From NCBI GenBank assembly GCA_015478945.1, contig JABUQX010088196.1, positions 1 to 52,500 on the forward strand: a DNA stretch of 52,500 nt, given 5' to 3'. Positions 26,406-35,819 of this stretch are shown here, one piece after another. The notes under the pieces were generated by a model. That model made no database searches and was not told where the DNA came from. It saw only the letters and a program-made list of their open reading frames with translations. This stretch comes from Trachelipus rathkii. Taxonomy: Eukaryota; Arthropoda; Malacostraca; Isopoda; Trachelipodidae. Position 1 is the first letter of the stretch. Every line of letters begins with the position of its first letter. The translations under genes and the position numbers were made by a program.

Positions 26406-26426
26406 AGGGGGGCAAGTGGCCCCCCT
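26406..26426. repeat. AGGGGGGC-(5)-GCCCCCCT palindrome
   Basis: Perfect 8-bp G-run/C-run arms around AAGTG, preceded by GATTT and followed by GTACCCACAT, within A/C-rich DNA. It lacks the TCA/TGA step but shares the layout (ATTTAGGG, palindrome, then GT) and the setting of the other three. Confidence 0.5.
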
Positions 26427-26600
26427 GTACCCACATTAATCTCAATACACACATACACACACACATACAACACACGATATATATATATATATATATCTAT
26501 ATATATTATATATACACACACACATTACAACTAATCAACACCTACGATACACATCAAACTCGATACACAATACACATACACACTCTCATTCAACATATAT

Positions 26601-27192
26601 AATATATATATATAATAATTATATATATATATATATATAACACATAACAGCTACAATGAACGAGGCACACACACAGCTACTATCTACAATGATATATATA
26701 CTTTTTTCTATTCTATCTATTATACATAAACTAGATATTATACATCCACTACATATTATACACCCACTACTTTGTTCGTACTTATAAACACTTGGGAGTC
26801 TCTCCACACACTAATAATAAAATAAAAATTATAATATATAATAATTTAACAATAAATATTTAAACATAAATGATATATATACAATATATATAAAATATTA
26901 TTAGTTTTAGTGAAGGAAAATCATATTTTGTATAACATCACAAAAAACTCAAACTCAAATGACCCATATTACAATATAAACATGCTATTACCCTCAAAGA
27001 AGTGTATATGAAGGAGATTATAGCACAAATGTAAACGAATTCCAAAAAAGGAGGTCACTCTAAAATAAGCAAGGAAGCTGATCAATAATAATTTTACATA
27101 TAGCGTACATAACATGGAGAAAAATATTTATACAAGATATAGTCTAAAAAGTATTTTCAACAAGTTATTTTTCTTTTTTTCATGTAAAAATG
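26601..27192. other. Unassigned AT-rich DNA
   Basis: TA-rich words and A-rich sequence without a gene. The 62-codon minus frame at 26619-26807 translates partly from a (TA)n tract. Confidence 0.4.
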
Positions 27193-27276
27193 TTATATAT
27201 AATATATATATATATATTATATATTATACTATATATATATATATTATATATATAATTATATATATAATATATTATA

Positions 27277-27307
<31 letters not shown>

Positions 27308-27326
27308 GTGTTGTGTGTGTTGTGTG

Positions 27327-27367
<41 letters not shown>

Positions 27368-27390
27368 GTTGTGTGTGTGTGTGTGTGTGT
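27193..27390. repeat. Compound (TA)n-(GT)n microsatellite
   Basis: An alternating TA/TAA tract (27193-27304) passes directly into a (GT)n tract (27305-27390) with a few interrupting T bases. The open frames over this region on both strands are only the translated dinucleotide repeats. Confidence 0.95.
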
Positions 27391-27986
27391 ATGTTAGGGA
27401 GAGGAGACACGGGGATCTGACAATTTCCGATTAAGAAAGTGCCTGTAACCCCGGAAATGTGTTTCCAGCTCCATTGGGGTCAAATTTATTAAAAAAAATT
27501 TTATTTGAAACCTTAATTAGATTAATTGTAGTAAACGAGTAAGAATCAGATAATTAGAACTATAAAAAAGATAATAAGAGATAACTTAAAACTATAATAG
27601 TAGTAAATAAAATAATTAAATAAGGTTCTGTACCTGGAATGAAGAACAATTCTGTGTTCCTGTTATTGCTTCGACGTCACCCTAGGACAGACCTGAATGA
27701 GAACTCTGAGAGGCTTTCTCAAACAGGGGTTCCGGTTTCATCCGTGTCCTGGTGGACTCTAAGAGCTCTGATCGACAAGAAGTCGCGTCGAAGGTAGTGT
27801 GTGATGTAGCCAGGTATGTACAGAAGAAGGTAAGTGTTTTATCGTAATAAGAGATTTGGGAGGAATAGAAATGAGAATTTATACGTATAAAAAGTAGATT
27901 TATTTGGGTTATAATCTACAAGGTTTGCCGAATAGCAATGAATACGAGTAACAACAAAGTTCAAGTTACTTAACTATATACACTTT
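27391..27986. other. Unassigned segment with a GC-richer patch
   Basis: A small hairpin is formed by GGAAA-tgtg-TTTCC near 27455, within ACCCC...GGGGT. The part from 27630 to 27830 is GC-richer and ends in GAAGGTAAGTG, a good 5' splice-donor match, but no open frame spans it convincingly. It could be a non-coding exon or part of an LTR. Confidence 0.3.
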
Positions 27987-28126
27987 GATGACGATGAATG
28001 ACGACAAATAACGAAGAATGACAATGAATAGCGACTAATGACAAGGAATAACGACGGATAACGATGAATGACGGCGGATAACGATTAATGACGACGAATA
28101 ACGAGGAATGACGAGGAATGACGACG
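27987..28126. repeat. 14 tandem 10-bp units (consensus RATRACGANG)
   Basis: Fourteen consecutive 10-bp units can be laid out without a single insertion or deletion, for example GATGACGATG (27987), AATAACGAAG (28007), GATAACGATT (28077) and AATGACGAGG (28107). Position 4 mostly alternates between G and A from unit to unit, which hints at a 20-bp dimer origin. The 61-codon minus frame over it is the repeat in translation. Replication slippage would explain its expansion. A 10-bp period is close to one helical turn. Confidence 0.9.
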
Positions 28127-29154
28127 ATATTGTTCATTACGTAGAATTGGTTCACGTAAAATATTTATACTAATAATGCTATTACAATTCACAAACTAAT
28201 CAATAACACCGTAAAATAACTTTAACACAAAATTCTTGACTTCAGCAATCAAATAATCCAATGTTAACACAGTACCTAACTTATAAGAAAGAATGTTCTG
28301 AATATGGTCTTTTCACTACTCAATTAGCCAACGTAGATTTATTTATAATCTGTTTTACACTTTTTCACAATTTTCAGTAATTACAACTTTTCAATAACCA
28401 AATTGTTCAAACAAAAAGTAACTTTCCGCAATTTAAATTGTTCCTTCACTAAGAAAAATCCAATCCATAAAATAAAGTATATACCAACCAATAATCGAAA
28501 CCTAAAATAATACATAAGATTATTTCACATACTCTGACTTGTCATTATTATTCAATTCATTATATTTTCCATATTCATTACTTAACAATAAATATACTCT
28601 TTTCAGATTTATCATTCTACTTGCCCCTTATGAGTTCAATGATAATTAGATGGGGTTGTGATTTGAGTTTTCCGAAGGCAGTTAAAAGAGAGTATTGAAC
28701 TCTCTATGGATGTAAGAAGAAATTGTATTTGGAAGAGACTTCCTTTTACTGTAAGTATAATTATTGTTTACCATTAATTTAGTACATTTCATACTATATT
28801 GATCTATATTAAATCACTTTAAGAAAGAATATACTTAAAATTAACTTATTCTAATTAGATTAAGTACTAACCTGGTATCGTTCCAGGTCAGGAGTTTCCA
28901 GTATCCAATAATAATATAAAAACAGAGACAACTACTGATTATTAATATGAACATAAATTTCTAATACTTTATCATATAATGAAAAAAAAAAACAACTCAT
29001 ATAAATCTGAATAAATTCCAATAGTGGAACATACAAAAATAAATAGAAAGAAAGTATAACATAGCACATTATGGATTCTAAAATTCAAATAAACCTTGGT
29101 TTATTTATTGGCGATTTTTATAAAAGGAAGAACATGAAGGAAAACAGCCACCTT

Positions 29155-29157
<3 letters not shown>
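28127..29157. other. Unassigned AT-rich DNA
   Basis: No gene recognised. A short hairpin, ACCTGG-tatcgtt-CCAGGT, sits near 28871-28889. Confidence 0.4.
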
Positions 29158-29242
<85 letters not shown>

Positions 29243-29256
29243 ATATATTATATATA
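29158..29256. repeat. (TA)n microsatellite
   Basis: About 99 bp of alternating TA with two phase breaks, ending 24 bp before the TTAA at the left end of the piggyBac-like element. Confidence 0.95.
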
Positions 29257-29284
29257 CCCTTGTAATTTTTTAAACTGGATTTAA

Positions 29285-29298
29285 CCCTGCTCAGGTAC
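29285..29298 (+). repeat. Left terminal inverted repeat of piggyBac-like element
   Basis: CCCTGCTCAGGTAC next to TTAA on its left. Perfect inverse of the right end. Confidence 0.88.
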
Positions 29299-29583
29299 CC
29301 GAGGGTCAGAATTACCAACGCCGAGAGCACATTTTTTTGTTTTTTCCTTCTAAAATCATTACGTCATGAGATATGGGATGAATTGGAGAATTGGGGGAGT
29401 TTGGGGGTAATAGATATTGCTGTGACATAATTTGTATTAAAGATCCACTTAGCTGCACTGTTGGGCTCCGCGTGGTGGGAGCTTTGTGGTAGAATTTGCC
29501 ACACGTGTTCCGTTTAATGTTTTTTTATATGTGGTATATATGACCAACGTGTACCGGTTATGCTTTTTCTCTGTGGTATATTG

Positions 29584-29610
29584 CCCGACGAATACCCTTT
29601 ATTCGTCTGG
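29584..29610. repeat. Short hairpin inside the element's left part
   Basis: CCCGACGAAT at 29584-29593 pairs with ATTCGTCTGG at 29601-29610 (one mismatch), with a 7-base loop. Confidence 0.4.
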
Positions 29611-29679
29611 TTTATGTGTAATAAGTTTATAGTGTTGGCCGGACGCACCGGGTGGCGGTGTGTGGTTGCACTTATTTGA

Positions 29680-29974
29680 TGCGGTACGGTGCGGTGCGGG
29701 CAGTACATTATTTCAGTGACCCGGTGCGGTATTTTAAAATTATAGAGGTGCGGTGCGGTGCCGGTGCGAAAAAAACCGGTGCTCGGTAAACAAGGTGCAG
29801 GTGCGGTGACAAAAATAATTTTTGGGGTGCGGTGCGTGGTGTGCTTTTCCTAGTACGGTGCGGCGTGACAAAAATAATTTTTGAGGTGCGGTGCTGGTGA
29901 GCTTACTCTAGTGCGATGCGATGCGTGGTGAGCATATCTCTAATGCGGTGCGGTGCCCCAAATTCCGGGTGCTC
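29680..29974. repeat. GC-rich GGTGCGG repeat field within the transposon
   Basis: At least ten GGTGCGG words, often as GGTGCGGTGCGG, fill about 295 bp in an otherwise AT-rich neighbourhood. A longer unit is visible: TGACAAAAATAATTTTTG is found at 29807 and again 59 bp on at 29866, each followed by GGTGCGGTGC. GGTGAGC with a nearby CTCTA also recurs near 29897 and 29928. The field lies between the left end and the transposase start. It could be a subterminal protein-binding array, a promoter region or an independent minisatellite. Which of these applies is inference. Confidence 0.8.
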
Positions 29975-30140
29975 AATATATATATATAGTATATATATAA
30001 TATTATATATTATTATATATTATATATTTATATAAATATATATATATATATATTTATATTATTATATATATATATATAATATATATATATATATATTATT
30101 ATATATTATAATATATATATGTCTATTCATATTTGGAAGG

Positions 30141-31117
30141 GAATTCTCTTTTTGAATCCTCAGACAGTGAAAATGGGAGGATGACGTGGAATATGATTCT
30201 GTAGAGAGTGATGGATTTGATTTAATATACATAAGTATTGAAAATATGAACATGAACAAATATTCATTAAAGTTAGTCTTATTCCAAGAAAAATTAGAAA
30301 TATGGTTGAGATTGAGGACGATAAAAGATTGTGCAAGTACTCGTCACTTCATAGGTTGCTTGATCATGCAACCCCTTCAAATGAAAATGTGTCGACTGCC
30401 TTATCAGAAACACCTAAATCTGAAAATCTGAAAACTAATCCATCTGTAACTCCACCTTATGTCTCCTCTTCAACTTCAAGTTTGTCAACTACGACATTAG
30501 CAACACCACCTTGTCTATCTACTTCATCAACACTACAGTGTTGTTCTACCTCTACAAGTGCACATATACTCACCATCCCATCAACTCCACCATGTGCTCC
30601 CCCGACATCATGTATCCACCGAGGAAATTTTTAGTTGAGTGATATTGGGGCACCTTTTTTCAGGGCAGCAATGGGAGAGAGATGTTTCAATTTTTTGCTT
30701 AAAAATCTCCGATTTGATGATAGCTCCACGAGAGCTGTACGTGTCCTCGTAAATAAATTCTTTCCAGTCAGATCTCTTTGGGAAAACTTTATAACCAACT
30801 GCACCTCACACTATGTGCCTGGTGAAAATAAAACTATAGATGAACATCTATTGGCCTCAGGGGAAGGTGTCTCTTAAGGATGTACATTGCCAATTAGCCT
30901 GCGACATATGGCATAAAGCTGATAATGGTATGTGACTCCCAATCTTCTTATATGTTGAATGCAATGCCTTATTTAGGCAAGCACACAAAATCACCAAGTG
31001 GGTTTTCTTTAGCCGAGTTTGTAATTGAAGAACTTATTTCTCTATACACCAAATTCAGGAAGAAATGTGATAGGTGATAATTGGTTCACCTCAGATTCAC
31101 GACAAAAGATCATTAAT
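30141..31117 (+). pseudogene. piggyBac transposase (DDE_Tnp_1_7 type), frameshifted and truncated
   Basis: The transposase would cut and paste the element at TTAA sites. An acidic N-terminal part (EDDVEYDSVESDGFD, 30177 onward) shifts to another frame at about 30302 (MVEIEDDK), followed by a Ser/Thr/Pro-rich linker and a stop at 30632-30634. In the same frame the catalytic domain begins: FFRAAMGERCF, NLRFDDSSTR, then YVPGENKTIDEHLL, where the D of TIDE is the first catalytic Asp. A frameshift at about 30850 leads to RGRCLLRMYIAN, a stop, YGIKLIMVCDSQSSYMLNAM and PYLGKHT. A further shift at 31058 gives GRNVIGDNWFTS, containing the second catalytic Asp. A (TA)n tract then interrupts the gene, and neither the third Asp nor the C-terminal Cys-rich region could be found. 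At least three frame changes and two stops make it non-functional. Confidence 0.88.
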
Positions 31118-31254
31118 ATATATATATATATATATAATATATATATATATATATAATATATTATATTATATATATATATATTATATATATATATATATAT
31201 AATAATATATATTTATATATATATAATATATATATATAATATATTATATATATA
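31113..31254. repeat. (TA)n tract interrupting the transposase
   Basis: About 140 bp of TA/TAA repeats start within 60 bp of the DNWF motif, where more transposase would be expected. Confidence 0.85.
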
Positions 31255-31703
31255 TACCTCATGTAGTACATATTTTGCATATGCAGATAGAAATATTTCA
31301 TTTTTATATAAAAAAAAATTAGTGCTCACTTTCATTTCATTTCTTGCAGGCAATAGAGTCTTAAATGGCGATGTGAATGAAAATATAGATGATTCCACAC
31401 ATTTTTTTTTATTTGCATAAAAATTTTAATTTAAATAGAGTTTTATGTTTTTTTTATTATATATTCAAAAAAATATGGTGTTTTTTTCTGGGTTTCTTTA
31501 AAAAAAGTAACATTGTGTTTTTATAAAAGGTTTTAGAAAAAATTTGTTTGCATGAAAGTTTGTCTCAGTCATTCCTTTGAAGATGTATGCATGAAATATA
31601 AACAAACAATAACCTAGTTTATCAAAATAAAGGTTTAAATAAGGTTAAGTAAGCCGTGAAAAATTTGACCAACGTGTACCAACTATGTGATTTTTAAAGA
31701 GGT

Positions 31704-31717
31704 GTACCTGAGCAGGG
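31704..31717 (-). repeat. Right terminal inverted repeat of piggyBac-like element
   Basis: GTACCTGAGCAGGG followed directly by TTAA. Perfect inverse of 29285-29298. Confidence 0.88.
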
Positions 31718-31721
31718 TTAA

Positions 31722-31916
31722 GAATGCCTTCCAAGAAAACAGGATTTAAAACATAAATCATTAATGTTTGGACTAATAAAACATTCCAAGAATTCAAAAA
31801 CGATAATGAAGAAATTTTTAAAAATATTTTATATTTATTAAATGTAGGAAGATAAAAGCTGTAATTGGATTGTATCTTTTTAGTTAAGTTCAACGACATG
31901 TGTCCATAAATTATGC
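31722..31916. other. Right flank of the piggyBac-like element
   Basis: AT-rich DNA without features, between the right TTAA and the (TC)n tract. Confidence 0.4.
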
Positions 31917-31984
<68 letters not shown>

Positions 31985-32034
31985 TCTCTCCCTCTATCTC
32001 CTCTCTCTCTTCTCATCCTTCTCTCTCTCTCTCG

Positions 32035-32080
<46 letters not shown>

Positions 32081-32101
32081 ATATATATATATATATTATA
32101 G

Positions 32102-32137
<36 letters not shown>

Positions 32138-32190
32138 TATATATATATATATATATATAATATATTTATATTATATATATATATATATTA
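31917..32190. repeat. Compound (TC)n-(TA)n microsatellite
   Basis: A pyrimidine tract of about 164 bp, mostly (TC)n with scattered interruptions (31917-32080), passes into (TA)n (32081-32190). The long frames here on both strands (Ser/Leu-rich on plus, Arg/Glu-rich on minus) are translated repeats. Confidence 0.95.
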
Positions 32191-32354
32191 AAATGAAATA
32201 GTTTAATCGGAAAGTAAAACAGTGCATATATTGAAATAATTATTTAAACCCAGTTAAACTTTATTTTGTTCTTCTGAAACTTTACAGGACTATGTAGTTT
32301 ATAATATATTTAGGTATTAATTATTCTTAGCTTGTTAATTAGTAAGTTATTTGA
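32191..32354. other. Unassigned AT-rich DNA
   Basis: No features seen. Confidence 0.4.
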
Positions 32355-32519
32355 TTTTTTTTTACAGTTGACACCACCTCTCACGGTTAGAGCCCCAGTC
32401 AAGGAAGGGGTGTACTCGATTTAACGTCATAGTTGGATGAATAAAAGCCGATCTGGTGAGAACCTGTGTGTCTTGGTTGGTTAGTTGGATGAGTGCTCTT
32501 CCACTGAGCTACCGGGTGT
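32355..32519 (-). mobile_element. tRNA-derived SINE, minus strand
   Basis: Read on the minus strand, the 5' end resembles a tRNA: CACCCGG, then A box TAGCTCAGTGG (plus 32501-32511), with a paired D stem GCTC/GAGC. The B-box-like GGTTCTCACC (plus 32455-32464) follows 47 nt later, the spacing of a tRNA. The anticodon stem does not pair and two B-box bases differ, so it is not a working tRNA. A tRNA-unrelated body of about 85 nt follows and ends in an A9 tail (T9 on plus, 32355-32363). Head, body and tail are the layout of a Pol III-transcribed SINE mobilised by LINE machinery. No target duplication was found. Confidence 0.65.
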
Positions 32520-33639
32520 TTATAATCTCAAGAGATCTTTCTTCTCAAGATTCGACGCTTCAGAAAAATCTAACACCGCTGTTGTCCGAATTTAATGTTT
32601 AAATCATGCACAGTTATAGGAAGAACCAACTGTTGGAATTTCAACATTTTTGGAATGGCCTGGCTATAACTACCTCCTTGACGCTCGAGTTCCTTTCTTA
32701 TAATACAGAAACATCCTTCTCAATCAACGTCTTGTTAAGCTTCCTTAGAAGCAATTTCCAATTTAACCATTTATAGTTTTAAAATAATAAAAAAAATATA
32801 AAATCTTAGATACCGTTAAACACTTAAATAAATCTGCAAACTCTATTAGTAAACACAACAAATAGATTCTACATATAATTTTAAATCTCTTAGTACCAAT
32901 ATCTTTTTTGTTTATTTTGGCTCTAACTCCTTTCAGCTACATTGTTGTTTAATTATTTGGTGCCCTGGAGTTGAAATTAGATTGCAAAATGTAATTGCAA
33001 CTTGCAGTGTTTAATATTGCAGTTCTGCTTCTATTATTGCTCATGTTGGCTTCGTTTTTCCAACTCTCACTACGGACATGCTACAAATACATTAAATATC
33101 TATGAATTAGTTGTTAAAAAAAATTTAGATAAAATATTAAATCTTAAACCCTTAAAAAATATGCAGATTAAATATAACTATCTCGTTTCAACATAAAAAA
33201 AATATATATATATATTTTCCTACTGTTCTAAAAAAAAAAAAAAAAGGATTACACGTCATTTATTTCCTCTTTTCCTCCAGAAACAAAATGAAAATATGGT
33301 TTTACATTTCTAATATTTTGAGTAAAATGTGCCCGTCATTAGAGATTAATTCCACATTACTTACGACTGCTTGAGGGATATTTTAAACAAATAGGGGAAG
33401 GAATATTGTAGGGGTAACAGGGGTATTATAGGAGTCAAAGGGTTGGTTGTTGAGGCGTAAACACCCTGCATAGACATTACCTTTTCATGAAGAGTTGTGT
33501 AAGTTGTAAGTGGAACCACCTTCAATAGATGACGTCTACTTTACACAATGACGCATAACGTTTTTTTCTTTTTCTTTTTTTAAATTAAAAGGTAACTAGA
33601 ATCATCTGAATAAGTTCCGAAGCTTTTTTTCCATGCAAG

Positions 33640-33640
<1 letters not shown>
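32520..33640. other. Unassigned AT-rich DNA
   Basis: Contains A-runs (for example 33230-33245) and a G-rich patch near 33395-33450 where TAGGGGTAACAGGGGTATTATAG is a short imperfect direct repeat. The 64-codon plus frame at 33002-33196 is unrecognised. Confidence 0.35.
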
Positions 33641-33670
<30 letters not shown>

Positions 33671-33734
33671 ATATATATATAATAAATTATATATATATAT
33701 AGTATATATATTATATATATATTATATATATTAA

Positions 33735-33779
<45 letters not shown>

Positions 33780-34135
33780 GTATATAAATATATATTACTA
33801 ATATAATATATATATATATATAATACAATGTATTTATACACATATCTTATACAGGTTGCAGTATCCAAAACTTTGTTCTCGCAAATGAAGAAAAAAAAAG
33901 TTTTTTTTTCAATTATTTTCTGGCAAAACTTTTCCGCACTGCAAAACGCCTTCATTACTTTCTTCAGATGTAAATATCATATTAATTATATATATATTAA
34001 TATATATATATATATATATATCTATATATATATAATATATATAATATATAATATATATATTTATTATGTACAGAGATGTATATATATAATTTTATATATA
34101 TTTATATATATTATATATATATATATTATTATATA
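33641..34135. repeat. (TA)n tracts flanking a short unique segment
   Basis: Alternating TA/TAA repeats at about 33640-33825 and 33985-34135, separated by about 160 bp of ordinary sequence. Tyr/Ile-rich frames on both strands are translated repeats. Confidence 0.9.
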
Positions 34136-34440
34136 TCCAAGGGCCGAATCGCTTGCTTCGAATGCAACGATGCTTAAGGGGAACTAATAAAAGAAATTTG
34201 ATTGTCACATACTGTAATATGAGAAATATAAGATGTCGATAATTGTTTCTTGCCTTCAAAATATATATTTAAATTTGCAGATTCTTGAGTAGCCAACGTG
34301 AATAAAAATTATCGCTAAGTTAATACGATGCTTGCGGTAACTCGAGCGCCCTGCGTTTCTTGAAAAAGTTTAACGTGGTAACAAGTGCGCGGATGAAATT
34401 ACTGCACACGGCGAAAACACTATAAAGTTTACGGAAACTT
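34136..34440. other. Unassigned DNA between TA tracts
   Basis: More GC-balanced sequence (AAGGGCCGAATCGC, then GCGCCCTGCG near 34350) without a recognised gene. Confidence 0.35.
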
Positions 34441-34654
34441 AATATATATATATATATAATATATATATATATATTAATACTATATATATATAATATATAT
34501 ATATATAATAATATATATATATTTATATTATATATAATATATATATATGTATTATATTATATATATATATATAATATATATAAATATATATATATATATA
34601 TTATATATATAAATAAATATTATATATAATATGTATATATATACTTTATAATAT

Positions 34655-34694
<40 letters not shown>

Positions 34695-34730
34695 ATATAT
34701 ATATATAATATTATATATATTATATATATA

Positions 34731-34780
<50 letters not shown>
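34441..34780. repeat. Long (TA)n/(TAA)n tract
   Basis: About 340 bp almost entirely of A and T with long alternating TA runs. Confidence 0.95.
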
Positions 34781-34837
34781 CTTGCTGGGTGACGAACTAT
34801 TATTGAGGAATGTACATTATTTGACTTTCAATCGTAA

Positions 34838-35330
34838 CAAGAGATAGTTCAACCCCCAGAGGAGGCATATCTTTTTTTATCTTCACGCAGTGATATTTGT
34901 CTGATAATTGTTAAGAATTTGTTTTGCCCCTAGAGGTGTACATATCTTTTTTATCTTCACGTAATGATCTTTGTCTGATAACTAAGAGGTGGTTCTGCCC
35001 TTTGTGGGGGAATTTATTTATTTTTATCTTTTTATCTTTAGGTAACGGTTCTTTTTTTCCCTTAATGATCTCTGTCTGATGAATAAGAGGTAGCTCCGTT
35101 ATAAGACGGAAAATATCTTTTTAATCTTCAATAAATCATTTTTGTCAGATAATTGTTGAGGTGGTTCTACCCCCAGAGGTGGCATATCTATTTTTATTTT
35201 AAAGTAAATAATCTTTTTCTGATACTGGATAAGAGATGGGACTACTCCCAGGGGAAGCATTTAGTTTCATCTTCAGGTGAATGAACTTTGACTGATAGGT
35301 TATATAATTGTTACGAGGTGGTTCAATAAT
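34838..35330. repeat. Diverged tandem array, about 73-bp unit, six copies
   Basis: The core TGATCTTTGTCTGATAA recurs at about 34891, 34965, 35065, 35136, 35209 and 35282. The spacings are 74, 100, 71, 73 and 73 bp. Each core is followed by AAGAGGTGGTTCTACCCCCAGAGG-like sequence, then CATATCTTTTT and TATCTTCA. The 100-bp spacing comes from about 27 extra bases in one unit. Copies differ by many substitutions and small indels, so the array is old. Confidence 0.8.
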
Positions 35331-35514
35331 TTCTACAAATAAGAACCAGAATAACATTCCAAATAAGACTTTTAGAGGGCAATTAGACAATGAACTTCAC
35401 TATTTTGAAACCCACCATGACGTTCAAGTTCATCCTGAATTCCCACACATCCCTTTGGGATACGTAAAAAGTGTTAGTTAAACTTCAGTCAAACGTTTTC
35501 GGAACATCTTGACA
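35331..35514. other. Unassigned DNA right of the 73-bp array
   Basis: Ordinary AT-rich sequence with no recognised feature. Confidence 0.35.
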
Positions 35515-35570
35515 ATGTTATGGGATGGAGCATCGGAGCAATGTTAAGGGACGGGCCATCGGGACAATGT
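35515..35570. repeat. 26-bp tandem duplication
   Basis: Two adjacent 26-bp units (35515-35540 and 35541-35566), both starting ATGTTA and containing CATCGG, are followed by ATGT of a third. Confidence 0.65.
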
Positions 35571-35754
35571 ATCATTTCGTTGGTCAAGATCCCAACATCA
35601 ATGTTCATTTCTTTCCCAACATTTCCCAATCAAATCCAGTATGCATTTTGTCTACAAAAATTAAAAGAAAGACTAAATGGACTCAGGAACCATGTTTATT
35701 GGGAATCGCTAATATGACCTCTCGCTTATGTTGATAGAACTAAACTAGTCTTCG

Positions 35755-35819
<65 letters not shown>
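35755..35819. repeat. (CTAT)16 microsatellite
   Basis: Sixty-five bases of uninterrupted CTAT repeat. Confidence 0.97.

Larger units (their letters stand above)
25401..26600. repeat. A+C-rich block with cacaca words and (TA)n tracts
   Basis: On the plus strand this block is rich in A and C, with dense cacacac words and few G. It is the mirror image of the G/T blocks at 10.7-11.7 and 16.1-16.4 kb. It contains (TA)n at about 25905-25990, 26478-26515 and 26598-26640, and two palindromes annotated separately. No credible coding sequence. Confidence 0.5.
29281..31721 (+). mobile_element. piggyBac-superfamily DNA transposon, complete ends, dead
   Basis: The element runs from TTAA (29281-29284) to TTAA (31718-31721). 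Its ends carry a perfect 14-bp inverted repeat: CCCTGCTCAGGTAC at 29285-29298 and GTACCTGAGCAGGG at 31704-31717. TTAA target duplication and termini starting CCC are diagnostic of piggyBac elements. The 2.43-kb interior contains a transposase pseudogene in the matching orientation, a GC-rich repeat field (29680-29974) and two TA tracts (about 29975-30120 and 31113-31254). The 14-mer GACCAACGTGTACC occurs in direct orientation at 29542-29555 and 31667-31680, near both ends. The ends are well preserved although the gene is broken, so the copy might once have been mobilised in trans. Confidence 0.88.

Noticed and set aside
27114..27434. 106-codon plus frame and 76-codon minus frame
   Set aside because: Both are translations of the compound (TA)n(GT)n microsatellite (Tyr/Ile then Cys/Val, or His/Thr).
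27987..28126. CRISPR-like periodic array
   Set aside because: The unit is 10 bp with no spacers and the context is eukaryotic, so it is a minisatellite.
31645..32160. Long open frames of Arg/Glu (minus, 145 codons) and Ser/Leu (plus, 86 codons)
   Set aside because: They are six-frame readings of the (TC)n and (TA)n tracts, which lack stops by composition.
32449..32519. Functional tRNA gene
   Set aside because: The anticodon stem cannot pair and the B box deviates; a SINE head fits better.
33580..34187. Tyr/Ile-rich frames of 74-119 codons on both strands
   Set aside because: Their bulk comes from (TA)n repeats; only short unique segments are included.
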